DNA of 64,000 bases from Holothuria scabra (Eukaryota > Echinodermata > Holothuroidea > Aspidochirotida > Holothuriidae). The notes below the pieces were generated by a model. It did no database searches. It worked only from the letters and a program-made list of their open reading frames with translations, and was not told the origin of the DNA. Positions 29,500 through 42,238 of this stretch are shown in pieces. The stretch lies in assembly GCA_037179385.1 (NCBI GenBank), contig CM074193.1, forward strand, positions 9,073,547 through 9,137,546, written 5' to 3'. Numbering within the stretch: the first letter of the stretch is position 1; every line of letters begins with the position of its first letter. The translations under genes were made by a program, and so were the position numbers.

Positions 29500-29917
29500 A
29501 TTAATTACATCACCTCATAAGAGTAAGAGTGCTATCACATCTTGGTACAAGGTGGAGTAACGTTCGGAAAAACAAAGAAATACAAAGATTGTAATTTGAG
29601 TAGTACAAGAATGACATCACAAATTATTGCGCAATGTACCATTTTAATTTGAGTAAATTACCTTCAACATTTTATTTCTCAGCCCAGGAATGTCCTATGA
29701 AGATGGGAGTTGGACTGTTAGAATTTATTTTTCAAGGTCTTTTATATATATTTTTGAATTTTTTGACTTTTTTTTTTCTTCCATCTTTATTTCCTTTTTG
29801 AATCTGTTTTCACAGCAATATTTTAATCAACAGAATAATAACATGACAAAGCAATTCTCATACTTTCAAAACTTTGATAAGAAAAGGAGGATAATTTCGT
29901 TGCGAAAATCAAATGAA

Positions 29918-31225
29918 TTAAGAATCAATTGGGTCAAATAGACCCGCACAAACTGAAAAGGCGTCTTTTAAATTTAAATAATGAACTTTACCTTTTGATT
30001 TTTGTTTCCTCTTAAAAAATATATATTCCTCAGTTTGAATAGCAAACTTAAACTTGTAATAAAAACTATTTACATTTGGTTTTATCGATTGAAGTTTACA
30101 TGAAAACAAATAATACTTTAAATGCAAAATCAAAAAATTGTATGGATGACAAATACTATACTGGTACCCAAAGAAAATATCATTCTTAGAAAACACAAAC
30201 TGATTACCAAGAAACCTTGATTCAACGTCAAGAATAAAAGTAGAACTGATTGTACAAGCCCAAAAAAGGTGCTCAATAGATTCAATCTCTCTTTGACAGA
30301 ATGTGCAGAGTTGGGAGTCTGTTTTCCCCATTAAATAAAGTAGCCTGTTTGTGGGTAAGATTCTATGTAAGAATTTGAACTGAAAAAACACAATTTTGGT
30401 TTCTGTTGTAGTAGCCCAAGGGCTCCTAAAAATATTCTCCCAGGCATAGGTAGAAATACCTGGAAAGTCTTTAACCCATTTTTCCATAGCTGTAGGGGGA
30501 CTCACTACCTTTACAATGAGACGACGATAAACCAATTGAGACACTGAAAGAGAATGCATGACTTTATGGTAAAACAACTGGTTCGAGTTTTGGGTATTTG
30601 CATGTCTACTTGAAAGAATATCTGCTCGCCAAGCATTTGGGATACTAGAAAACAATCCCCAATAAAAAACGAAGGTAATACCTGGGGCTGGAAAAGTATT
30701 TCGGAAAGTGTCCCAAACCAACGGCCTCCCATTTTGATCAAAAATATCCCTTAAATACACCAAACCAAAATTAAGCAGTTGATCGTTAAATACAACTTTA
30801 CTATTTATTTTAATGTAAGAGTTATTCCACAGTATTTGATCGCTAAAATTACTTTGGGGTTCCACAAAGGAGACATCGCACCAAGCATGAACAACATTTT
30901 TAATGAAAGTGTTTGAAATAGACACATCAGATTTTTTACAGTTACAAGAAAACAAAAACTTATTGCCATACGTCTTTAAGGCTAAATCAAAGAAAAGTTT
31001 CCATGGCCTCTGCGAATCGTCGTCACAATATCTACGTACCCAAGTACATTTTAAGCTCTTGACAAAAGTTTCAACATGAACTACTTTCAATCCCCCTTTA
31101 CATACGTCATCAAACATAGAAACACGTTTAACTTTGTCAGGGTTGCCAGCCCAAATGAAATCAAAAATAAGATTCTGTATCTCCTTTATAAACTTTTCAG
31201 GACTTGACTTGAGGTACACTTTAAA
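29918..31225 (-). pseudogene. L1/Tx1-like LINE copy B, C-terminal part only
   Basis: About 435 codons are open on the minus strand, corresponding to the region after the RT catalytic core: KFIKEIQNLIFDFIWAGNP (thumb/connection) through the terminal zinc knuckle CTFC...HLFWAC (CX2CX8HX4C) to the stop near 29918. RT catalytic motifs and the endonuclease are missing. The break point at about 31225 joins element B copy 2, and the apparent Met start at 31249 lies inside that element, so the long ORF is chimeric and not a real protein start. The uninterrupted frame suggests recent insertion. It shares block order with copies A and D. Confidence 0.85.
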
Positions 31226-31632
31226 CTGAAACTTCGCAGAACGATGCATGTAATATATTGAAAATTTTCTGGCTATTTCTTATTTGTTTGTTTGGGCTTA
31301 TTTTTGTTTCTTTTTAAGCTTAAAAAGAAAATTAATGGTTGTTAAATGACAGTATATTTATGTGAAATCAGAAAAATACAAAATGCTATTGAAATTTCTG
31401 TAAATTTACAGAAAAAGTTTTACAAAGCAGTAAATTTTGGTTAAAAAAGCAGACAGAAATGGTTTTTCAAATAAACAGAAAATAAATGTTAAACAACCTT
31501 TTTTTATTGTAGCAATACAAAGTGTCTGTAAAGATACAGAAAATCTCTATTAAAAGTAAAACACAAAAAGTTTAAGTTAAAAAAGTCTGAAAATTTACAG
31601 AAATTTTTAATCTAAATTTTTTTTACAGTGTA
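31226..31632. mobile_element. MITE-like element B, copy 2 (inverted)
   Basis: Reverse-orientation copy of 28896-29292. It ends TTTTTTTTACAGTGTA at 31632 and starts CTGAAACTTCGCAG at 31226, directly at the 5' break of LINE copy B. Confidence 0.75.
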
Positions 31633-32644
31633 CTGGAACTGCCAAAAAAGTGTCGTAAAAGAGAGTCTGCATCTCCTTTCGCTAAGCTCTTGCCCCATTT
31701 TTTAATGGCACCCACCGGAAAAGACACTTGATGTGCCCGCTGAAGCTCATCTTACGAAAGTTGGAAAAATAGCTGTCATTTTATACAGGTGAATTAAGAT
31801 GATAAAAAAAACTTTGAAAATTTTTGGGGATGGGGACCATTTCCTCCGCTGCATGCGATTTAAGGCATTAGTGGTTACAGTGATATAATATAGATTTATA
31901 TGATATGCGACATGATCTACGAGAAGTAAATGAAACCCGATTCATGAGGCAGTATATTTAAAAGTGGTGAGCGCGAAGAAAAACAACGCTGGGACCAGAG
32001 AGTTGTTAGACAATCTCTAGCAACTCCCTGTTGGGACATCGTTTGAGCCTGTAGTTTTCATTTCCCGAAAGGGATTCGTATGTAGTCGCGCAGACATGAC
32101 CTTTGCAAAATTAGTGTAGTGTGTGCATTTTAGTAATGGCCTTTACAATGGTTAGTTGACTTCTCTAACGTTGGCATTCAGGAAACGTTCCACAATTTAG
32201 TTTGGATTCTAAAATTTTAAAACGTATACCTCTCCTTTGAAATTGAGGCCTATCTCGGCTTATGTATGGTCTTATTCTTCCTTGTATTCGTTGTATACTG
32301 ACTAGGTCACTAAATGCTCAAAAAGGTTAGATACATTTCAAAGGATGTAAAAATATGTCTCACGTCAAAAGTTACCGTTCCTCAAGGTTTCAAAAATGTA
32401 GTAAAAAAATCATTCATTACGTACAATACATTGTGAAACAAATAGTTACAATATGTTCTTTTCATACCAAACAATGTTATCTTTTGAGCCACAGTGTTTA
32501 CGTTCAAATTTGTTTCTTTAAAGGTTTGATTCAACAAGTCCAATTTCAATCAGTTAAACTCGGTATTGGCTTCAGACAAAAGTAATAGCTCTGTCTTGTT
32601 CTTCAATAATTTAGGAGTACCTATGGGGATTATGTCTATATTCC
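31633..32644. other. No supported gene
   Basis: No motifs. ORF 32355-32585 lacks splice or domain support. Confidence 0.4.
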
Positions 32645-32812
32645 CCTGTCTCATTATTCCCCCGTTTCATTAGTCCCCCGTCTCATTGGTTCCTTAACCC
32701 TAACCCAAAACCCTAAACCCTAACTCTAAACCCCAACCGGGGGACTAATAAGACGAATAACGTTAAATGAGGGTCCAATGAGACGGTGGACTATAGAGCG
32801 GACCGTCCGTAG
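32645..32812. repeat. CCGTCTCATTRGT array with telomere-like centre, copy 1
   Basis: Left arm: three units like CCCCGTCTCATTAGTC. Centre: AACCCTAACCCAAAACCCTA-type degenerate CCCTAA repeats (32696-32737). Right arm: the same motif inverted (GACTAATAAGACG, CCAATGAGACGGTGG). A foldback layout. A sister copy is at 63360-63620. Confidence 0.65.
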
Positions 32813-34194
32813 TATACGCCAACCAAGGTGACCCACCTCCCTGTGCCAACACTCAAACGCGCGATCCTACTACCTTACGCACGACTACAGAGGTATTTCC
32901 TTTCGAGAAACCAAAGAGTCCCACTTTCCCAAGTGCCTGTTCTTCCCATAGAGGACATGATATAGAACACTACATTCTGTTTTATGGTTTTCCTTTCAAG
33001 TTTGACTTTTGCAGATGTTCTGGGACAAGCCCCTACAACTCAGTGTGAAGAATACGGTAGTGTAGTTTTGAAGGTTGCGAAGTGTACGATTTTGAAAAAG
33101 AAAATCAAATTTTTTGTGCCGATTTTTAAGTGGACGCTATCTAAGCGGAACGCCACCACTGCTTGGTGCGGAACGTTAAGGGATAATTTTTGCCAAAATA
33201 CGCACGAGATCACCGAAAGTGGCCCTTTCCGGGTTATCTAACGTAATACCATAGCGACTGTCAGAAACGTATTTCATAAAAAGGTAAAATGCACTATCGT
33301 AAAAAGAAAATTAAAGTTAAATTTGTCTGATTGCCACAAAAGGGGGATTAATTTTCTGAATCGAGTGAAAACAACATCATCAGATCATTAAGCAGCGGCG
33401 CAGCCATACTTTTCCGGTCGGGAGCGGGTCGGGGGCAAGCACCCAAAATTTAATTCTTAAAATTTAAGATTTTTTTCATCGTGAACGTCATTGCTCTGGG
33501 GTCGTGATTTGGGGCGCGCGAAGTTTTATTCAGCAGTTTTGAAAATGTGGAACTTGTATGGGAGAAAGTTTTGGATTCTGGGTTCTCTAGACAAGGAAAT
33601 GTGAAAATTTAGAGAAGAATAGAACAGAACAGAACAGAATAGCAATTGCCCCCTGTTCTCTGTAACGTTAGTTTCGCCACTGTCATTGAGTATCATTTAT
33701 TTCTTTATATTGCATATCTTCCATTCCCAGAGTACTTTTTTTTACTTATCCAAGGCGTGTTGGTGTATATCACAGCATTTCAAGTTTCTTGCAGACACTC
33801 CTGGGGCTCTTTATAGTTGTATAATCAACAAATTTGTATTTTTTAAAGTAAAAATCACTGAAAGAACTTCCATGGGAGGTTGTGCAAAACTGTCAAGCCA
33901 CATTCATACGTTGCCTTCTATTTTTTTGTTACATTTTAAAGTAATCTTTTTATTTTTCGTTCTATTAAAGAAGTTTTTATGATAGCATATTTTTTACGTA
34001 GTTCCGAATATGAATGTTGATTTTCATGGGGTGGATAAAGTGCACAGTATCCCCCATCCAATTTCATGGGGGATATATCCCTCCATCCCCCAGGATCGTC
34101 GCCCATGCTGAGGATGATAACAGTGTATGGGGACCGGAAACAGCAAGAGGTTTGGTGAAGTTTGATTGAGTTCATTGAGTAAACTGTCCTACAG

Positions 34195-34345
34195 GAAGTA
34201 GGGCCGCGTTCGCTTCTCACGCGGAAGGCCCGATCTCGGTTCCCAGATCGAGTCATACCAAGGACTCTGCTGAAAAATTTGAATATACTGCCGCTGTGCG
34301 TGATGCTCCGCATAAACATTGGAGTAGGGTAAACAAGCCAGCGAG
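34195..34345 (+). mobile_element. tRNA-derived SINE copy 2
   Basis: CACGCGGAAGGCC, a decayed B box (CGGTTCCCAGATCGAG), then GAGTCATACCAAGGACTCTG and a tail with ACTGCCGCTGTGCG. The GAGTCATACCAARGA core is shared with copy 1 at 21.8 kb. The 180-codon minus ORF over it is a shadow. Confidence 0.6.
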
Positions 34346-37300
34346 TCAATACTTGAAAAAAGGACGAGGACGATGCCGACTCAACTTGACATGCAACAAT
34401 AGCTTGGAGACTGGGCCGTATAAAACTCCATCTAACCAATAAACTAACATACAGGGAGTTAGAGGGGAACAGTTTCACGAAAGCTTTGTATCACGTCTAA
34501 AAGCCGAAAAGTTACAATTGCAGTATCCTATCCCGAAAATAGTAATGATAAGGTTGGAGGTTTTTCTTGCAAAGACCAGGGTGCATATAACTAAGGACAC
34601 ACGTCATTGCTTGCAATGACCGCTTATTTTAAAGGCTCAGTAACAATACTAGAAAGCGTAATATACTGAAATACTTTGAAAGTAATTTTACAATGCTGCA
34701 GAAGGCAAAATTTTTATTAGTAAGCTTAGTGTAGGAATGAGAACGAATTGCGCTGAAAAAGTTCCTGACATTTTGTATTAGATAATCATGTTTACCATTA
34801 TTGAACATTTGCCAATGTTAAATTATAATAGACTATTAAAGATATCCATATAATTTCTCTGATTATGCTGAAATTTGCTTATTTTATTGTCATATTCATT
34901 TTTAAAATAAGCTTTACGAAATAGACAACAAACGCCTGTATCGCACCCTTCACGCAATTCTGCTTATCAACATATTCACAGTCCTCTGTCTGATACTCCA
35001 ACACGCCAGGACCAAAACGCCAAACGTTATATGTTACTGTTATATGTTGACGAAAGATAATGTCTTCTAAAGTAGAAATCACATGACGTGGAAACGTGAC
35101 ATGAGTCTTTTCCAGAAATATTCACCGTAACACTGCATGAAAAACAATAGTTCCCAATGTGGGTTCATCTGGAAGGGCTTTCCCCTTTGATTCAATGTGT
35201 TGAAAGGATGTAACCACCAACTCTAATTAACCTGAATAGAAGGTGTGCAGATAACATTTCTTCACATTCCTTTAGCAACAAACTAATGACTTTCCGACAA
35301 TAGTAAGTTTCAAAAAAGGAAGTGGCGATCATCATCTATCCCTTCAGTATCTCAAAAGGAAAAAATGAAAACATCCTAGGGCAAAGTTCCTCGATCTATA
35401 CCGGGAAGTGATGCGCGAGTGCCGAGCCCGACACGCCTATTTGCCCTGATGCAGTGTAATTTACTTCCAGATTTTATTAGCTTTAATATAGATGAGAGTA
35501 CTGCATAGTCTATCATTTAGTTTGGGCAGTAACATCCATCATCGGGCCTACTAATCCAGTCTTTGTACTTATGATACCGGCACCTATTCGTTAGGAAATG
35601 ACCCTATACTTGTATGTGACTTCCCAGGTGCTTAGGATATCTAAATAACCTCAGGGTACAATGATTGTTTTTGCATCTGGTATCAACTCAAGGGGACCAA
35701 CTTTCACTAGGTTGTTACAACTCAGCACTCAGCAATTCTTACTTGAGGTTACATCGTTCTTGCCTTCTGTACGTTTGTTTATTAGTAATATTTACCTTAG
35801 ACACGTTAGAAAACTTTGTTCAATCGGTCACATAGCTTGTACACGGATCAATGGGTCGTATATATGCTGCTTTACTACGATGCATGCTCCGAACCCCCGG
35901 CCCGGCACTTGAGATAAACGAGCATGCTACTAATATACACATATCAGCATATCGTGCATTCCTAAACTAAAGGCAGTTCAAACGTAGGGAGACATCGTAG
36001 CATATTGCTTTGTCGAAAGTCCAGGAAATTGTGAGAACCATTAAACGCACGTTTTCAAATGTATACAGGTGCCGTCATGATCAATTTATGAAAACGAATG
36101 GAACCCTCACAAATTTGGTGACCAAAGGGTTCTAAACCAAATTGATAATATAAATACAAATAGAACGATAGCAAACACCATGCGATCTGGAAAGAGAATA
36201 GAAAAACGGAGCAACGTAGGACAGCATCCCTCTTTCCTGACTGTGTCATATGATAAGTATCTGACGTATTAGCCCACTTAATATTGTAATGAGCTTACTT
36301 TATATAATAATTAACCTAATTAACCTACTTAATGTCGCGCATTTGAGGAAAAATGTCCCACGTTTCATAAATGGCGACATTTCCAACCAATCTTGTCACA
36401 TACTAGTCTCTTTCTCTTCTGCTCATAGGCAGTGGGGGGGGGGGGCACGGGGAGCACCCCCACTTTTTACAGAACTTAGCTCTTTTACGCCTTAGTCTGG
36501 TTGCTTTTGCTACAAAAATACAAACTGGAACTGACAGAGCTACGCGAGTGATACTTAATCACGTTGTTATAATGTTTAAACAGGTCTTATACTACATACA
36601 ACTAAATAAAAACAATATTCTTCCAATGAGTGTCTCAACGCTGTTTTTTTTTTCGACACGCTTCGCGTGCACCCGTTTTAATATTTCAGGATTCAGGGTT
36701 ACTTCTTGCTAAACACCTCTCCCATTGTCACTGAAACTGATCACCAGTGCACGGGCCATACACAGGTCTACCGTTACTAGTGAAAGGGGGAGGAAGGTAG
36801 GTGGTCGCTTTTTGGTTCCCTTCTCTGACCAAGTGCACCCAAGCTTTCTGAAAGGACGATGATCTTATTTGACCCTAATCTAGAGCTCCAATCTTTTCGG
36901 CTGAAGTGAAAAGGGGCCACCCTTTCTCTAATTTCCGTCAATTTTCTATTGAGATGTCTCAAAAGTCCATTTTTCGGCGGGGTGTTCTTCGCGCCCAATC
37001 ACAGATAAGGACTCTATAAAAAAATCTCATGAAAAGGACTCTACAGGAAACCAACGGTATCTTTATGCTTGGTACAAATATCCTCAGGGGTCACCTTTAT
37101 TCAGCTGCAATGAAAAGGGACCACTCTTTATCTAATTTTTCTTTAAATTTCACTATTGAGATGAAGTAAAAATTCAGTTTTTCGACGCGCTCCACGCGCC
37201 CATTTACAGGTAACGGCTCTGTGAAAGTCACCTAAAAACACTATATAGGAAACCAGAGTATGTTTGTGCTTCAGTAAGAATGTCTTTAGTGGGCCACCTT

Positions 37301-37377
37301 TATTCAGACAAGGTTAAAACTGGCCTATCCTTTCTCTAATTTTCTTTCAGCTTCATTACTGAGATGTCTTAAACGTC
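34346..37377. other. No supported gene
   Basis: Includes three loosely similar blocks at 36800-37380 (phrases like TTTCGRCGYGCTYC and TTCTCTAATTTYC repeated about every 180 bp), probably an old repeat. ORF 34879-35082 (minus) has a possible acceptor but no clear donor. Confidence 0.4.
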
Positions 37378-40130
37378 CGCGCGTATGGCAAGCCGAATGT
37401 TCAATAAATAGAAAATCCCAGATTATCGACCGATAATCCAAGATTGTCGATCGATAATCTTGGATTATCAACGATAAACCAGGTGTATCTCAAGATAATC
37501 CAAGATTGTCGGAGATAAACCAGGTTTATCAAATGATAATCTTGGATTATCACATGAAAATCCCGGTTTTTCGCCGATAATCTTGGATTCTCGCCCGATA
37601 TACAAAATCATTTTGATAATCCTGGATTCTCGATCGAACATCCAAGATTATCGAACGATAATCTTGGATTATCTATTAATTAAACATTCGGCTTCTCAAA
37701 CTTTGTTTATCGCTCGAGAATCTAGGATTATCACTTTTTTGCACAATTGGCTCGATAATCCATGATTCTTTACTGATAATCTTGGATTATCGACCGACAA
37801 TCTTGGATTCTCGGTCGACAATCTTGGATTCTCAACCGATAATCTTGGATTCTCGACCGAAAATCTTGGATTCTCGGTCGACAATCCAAGATTATCAAAA
37901 TATTTTTCGAGAATCCAAGACTCTCGGTCGAGAATCCAAGATTATCAAATTGTGTTTCGATAATTCAAGATTATCGATCGGGAATCCAAGATTATCAGCC
38001 GATAATCCAAGATTATCAAAAAAAAAAAAAAAAAAAATTGAGAATCCAAGATTATCGATCGAGAATCTAAGATTATCAAATTGTGTTTTGATAATCCAAG
38101 ATTATCAGTCGAGAATCCAAGATGATCAACCGATAATCCAAGATTATCAAAATATTTTTCGAGAATCCAAGATTATCGGTCGAGAATCCAAGATTATCAA
38201 AATATTTTTCGAAAATGCTAGATTATCGATCGAGAATCTTGGATTATCGAGCCAATTGTGCAAAAAAAAGATAATCCAAGATTCTCGAGCGATGAACAAA
38301 GTTTGAGAAGCCGAATGTTTAGTTAATAGATAATCCAAGATTATCGTTCGATAATCTTGGATTTTCGATCGAGAATCCAGGATTATCAAAATGATTTTGT
38401 ATGTCTCAGCTAAATCACTAATCCCCCCCCCCCCCAATGTCCATTCAAAAATCTACTCCGCTGGCCTGGGTATGGTGAGAGAATCGTCTAATCGATGTTT
38501 TGCAAGTGCAAATTGCTCTTGGTTGCGTATATATTTCCACGTACAATGCCATACAGAGCATGCAAAATATCGAAGCTCCCTATTTGGCTCATATATTAAT
38601 GGTAAAATTATTCGTGCATCAACTCTACTTGTAAACAACAATCAAAATATGAAAGTTATATATGATGGTCAATAGGCCCAGTACAAATGAAATGGAACAC
38701 TAAAAAGCCGGGAGAATACAGCACTTAAAACCAGGGGGCCGGGACTTCCAGGCAAAAACCGTGAGTCTCCCAGTAAAACTGGGAGAGTTGACAGGTCACT
38801 CTGTATCTTCTGGGACCTTGGCCCTCCTTTGCATGCCCTTCAACCTGTTATATGTATGTCAATGTTACATGTGCGAGTTTATCCCTAAAGTTAGTCATAT
38901 TCTGGGGGTGTTCGCGTGACGTTCTCTCCCTGAACTTGTGTCTACATGGGCTAGTTGGGCCTAGGCCTAACGTTAGACCAACATTGATACAGAAACTGAA
39001 TATTCTAGGCTCTAGCCGGTAATATGCCTATCCTTTGGCATTTTAATGCTGGCCTAGGCCTACTTACCGCTGCAGTCCATGGAGCAGACCTGATACTTTA
39101 TCCAGGAAAGTATCGATCGATGGTTGAGAAGCTCTCACTTCTCTGTTTGGTAGTGGAGATAACGCGACCGTCAGAAAAGAATATAAGAAGAAAAGTGTGT
39201 GCGATTTCATCTCTAAATTAATGCATTACAGTTATGACTACCGAAAATTGAAGTGTTTGGTAGAGTCTATCAAACCAGTGACAATGAGACCATGTACAGA
39301 TATACTGTATCATCGTTCACGCGTTACCTGCGGTATTGACGCATACGTTTTGATAATCTTGGATTCTCGATCGATAAACAAAATAAGTTTTGATAATCTT
39401 GGATTCTCGACCGATAAACCAGGTTTAACAAAATAAGTTTCGATAATCTTGGATTATCAATCGAAAATTTTGGATTCTCGACCGATAAGCAAAATTAACT
39501 TTGATAATCTTGGATTCTCGACCGATAAACCAGGTTTATCAAAATAAGTTCCAATAATCTTGGATTATCAATCGAAAATCTTGGATTCTCGACCGATAAT
39601 CAAAATTAATTTTGATAATCTTGGATTCTCTACTGATAAACCAAGTTTTTCAGTCTTACATTGATAATCTTGGATTGTCGACCGATAAACCAGGATTATC
39701 AAAATTGGTTTGATAATCTTGGATTCTCGGCAGATAATCTTGGATTGTCGACCGATAATCTTGGATTATCGCTGAGAATCCAAGATTATCTGCCGAAAAT
39801 CCAAGATTATCGGCCGATAATCTTGGATTATCGACGATAATCCAGGATTATCAGTTGATAATCCAGGTTTATCGCATGAAGTATACATCAAGTAATGGAC
39901 AATCCAAGATTGTCGGCCGATATACCAAATTAATTTGATAATCTTGGATTATCGGTCGATAGTCCAAGTTATTTTGACAATCTTGGATTATCTCGTGATA
40001 AACCTGGTTTATCGTTGATAATCCAAGATTATGGACTGATAATCCAAGATTATCGATCAATAATCTTCGATTATCAAACGAAAATCTTGGATTTTTTTAT
40101 TTATTGAACATTCGGCTTGCCATATGCGCG
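37378..40130. mobile_element. Palindrome-array TIR element complex (GATAATCYWWGRATTATC)
   Basis: A 33-bp TIR closes the region: CGCGCGTATGGCAAGCCGAA... at 37378-37410, and its complement at 40098-40130 with one mismatch. Inside, the 17-bp palindrome-like unit GATAATCTTGGATTATC (7-bp arms, 3-base centre) occurs dozens of times in both orientations, joined by GACC, GATC or GGTC linkers. In clean stretches (37782-37880) the period is exactly 21 bp. Inner TIR copies facing each other at 37674-37694 and 38308-38329 divide it into two elements, E1 (37378-37694) and E2 (38308-40130), with a third array between. A 570-bp unique block (38403-39350) sits within E2. No transposase is visible. Target duplications were not recognised. 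Confidence 0.8.
37583..38402. repeat. Long inverted repeat inside the palindrome array
   Basis: About 165 bp at 37600-37765 are mirrored at 38237-38402. This includes the non-repetitive phrases CTCAAACTTTGTTTATCGCT, GCACAATTGGCTCGATAATC and CAAAATCATTTTGATAATCC, so it is not just the 21-bp unit. The arms surround the densest array, with a poly-A run at 38020-38037. Confidence 0.75.
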
Positions 40131-41452
40131 CCCTGTCATAGACAAAGGCTGAATTCACATAACATGAAAAGCCCCTAGCTTTCTGAAAAGAAGATCTGGG
40201 GCGCCAAGGAGTGAGCCCCTGAAGAACCTCAATTTTCAGTAATCCATTTTCCCTCCCCGCACCCTCTGCATTATCGATTCCGGCCGACTTTTATCATACG
40301 GAGTAAGGATATAATTAAAGAAAGTCAAATTGTGATATTTGTGTTCTGTTAAGTGCCCATCTTATGTAATTTAAAGTTGAAGATAACATGCATCATTTTA
40401 AGGCCTACAATTTCGTGAATAACCAGGAGCTTACGGGGGCAAGCCCCTGGACCCCACTAGGGGCCCAAAGGCGGGACCCTGGACCCCATGTCGGTAAGGG
40501 GAGCGACCCGCGCTCCCGTGGCGCCTTCGGCGCCGTTTGGTTAGTTAGCTTGAATTCCCCCCCACCGCCCCTGCTTGTGCTGTACGAAACTTTCTCTAAT
40601 ACATAGGTTTCTTAATGGGAATCGGCTGATAAACGGAACGAGACAAATGTGGTCATGTGATCGTAAGAAACCAACCAAAATAATGTTGTCATGCTTATTT
40701 ATGGCCAATTTTGTTTGCGTTTCGCTCACTTTAATCTTTGCTTGTTTTGACTTTTTCTTTTATACATTATTGATAATTCTACCTCGTTTTTCTTGCTATG
40801 ATTTGCACTTCATTCCTCAGTGGCACCAACTTGCATGGGGAAATGGGTGCGCTTGTCATTGATTTTTCGTTTCCCCAAAAGATGTGTTAAAAGTGTCATT
40901 AAATACCTCCCTGGCTGCAGAGATTTCTTCGACAGAGTCAATGATTTATTTTGATTATGCCCTTTTATAAATCTTTCTAAAAATGTCAATTTTTTGCGCG
41001 CTGTGTGCGTTTCTAGCCTTACCTTGGTGTTGTCCATATTACTAATACCTACATTTGACCTTTGGTAAAATGTTTACCCAAGAAATCTCTGAAATTTATT
41101 CTGACATAGCCATATGGGCAGAAATTCAACGAATACTTCTCAATGTCTCTTACATAGTGAGAAGCAGTAGCTTATCTGCAAGGGGTGGGGCAGGGAGCAA
41201 AGAGCCTCCCTTCCGATTGGTTTGACCGGAAAAATGAGCTCAATCCATCGCAAACATTACAATCTGATATAACAGCAGTTCAAACCTTTCTGGCAGGAAA
41301 TAAATTTTACCCTAAATAACAGTTAAGCCTACATTTTAAGTCACATAGTATAGTGTGATTTTGTGGGTTGAGTTTTCCTGCACATCTTTCAGAAATGGCA
41401 TGACTGAGAGCCATTCGTGGCGGAGATTCGTACGTAAGAGTGGAAGTGTTCG
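40131..41452. other. No supported gene; GC-rich phrase near 40437-40545
   Basis: GGGGGCAAGCCCCTGGACCC and a nearby second GGACCCTGGACCCC, then CGTGGCGCCTTCGGCGCC, form a GC-rich island like the one at 27018. It is probably a dispersed repeat. Nothing coding recognised. Confidence 0.4.
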
Positions 41453-41650
41453 GTGGGAATCGTCCGGAGGCAACAGTCCGGGTTGGCAATTTTACTGAGT
41501 GGGAATTGTCCGGGTGCGAGTTGTCCGAGTGCGAATTGTCCGAGTTGTCAATTGTCCGGAGTGGGAATTGTCCCGGTGCGAATTGTCCGGGATGGCAATT
41601 GTCCGGTGGCAGTTGTCCGGTGCCAATTGTCCGGGTGCCAATTTTCCAGG
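41453..41650 (-). repeat. 15-bp minisatellite, second copy, inverted
   Basis: About 13 units of GTGSSAATTGTCCGG (the complement of the 27.3 kb unit). The flanks do not match those of the first copy by eye, so only the array family is shared. Cys-Pro-rich ORFs in all three plus frames are repeat artefacts. Confidence 0.85.
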
Positions 41651-42238
41651 ATATGCTTCTCAGTTGGTGGCAAATTGTATCTCCAGTATATGAGCATACA
41701 AGCAGGATTCATATTTTATTGGAGGTGACCCCCAAAGTCCCGGTGTATGGTTTGTTGACGGTGTGTTGATTCCCCTCTTTCTCAAAATCCTGGATCTGCG
41801 ACTGATCTCAAAATTTGCAGATCCAGGTCTTCTTAGGCGACTGATGTAGTTAACTTTCTATTCTGCATTGTCCCATAAATGGGGGAAATATATGATGTAC
41901 GTACTATGAAGCCTAGGGCTATATATGGGGCATTACCTTACATTAGGAAGGCAGTTAACCACATACCTGGCAAACCACTGGCATTTGGATGGGGACCCTT
42001 AAAGCGGCTCATTGAGTTGGTTGGTTGGATGGTTCATAAAATTCAGCAAGTTTTTCTAAGCCTGTTAATTAAGTTTTCTTCACATAGGCCATGACAAATG
42101 GTCAAACTTAGACAACCCCCATGTCTTACATACAAATAATTGTTTTATGATTGAGTACTTAACGGGGTCGTTATGTTTTTAACACATTTCACTTACCTTT
42201 GAGCATGATCTGTGAAAAGATGTTTCGCAAAATCGCCA

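Noticed and set aside
32984..33241. 85-codon plus ORF with a hydrophobic start and a possible acceptor before DVLGQAPTTQCEEYG
   Set aside because: The acceptor lies inside the ORF, the rest has no domain, and no partner exon was found.
33936..34478. 180-codon minus ORF
   Set aside because: Crosses the SINE and unique DNA; no domain. The SINE explains its GC-richer middle.
34879..35082. Minus ORF with GPGVLEYQTEDCEYVD as a possible exon
   Set aside because: An acceptor is present but no convincing donor, and no recognised fold.
37583..38437. Asp-Ser-Arg/Asn-Pro-Arg-Leu-Ser repeat proteins (174 codons)
   Set aside because: The 21-bp unit is divisible by three, so frames stay open by chance; units occur in both orientations and there is no gene signal.
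37378..40130. CRISPR array
   Set aside because: Repeats are in both orientations without unique constant-length spacers, and the DNA is eukaryotic.
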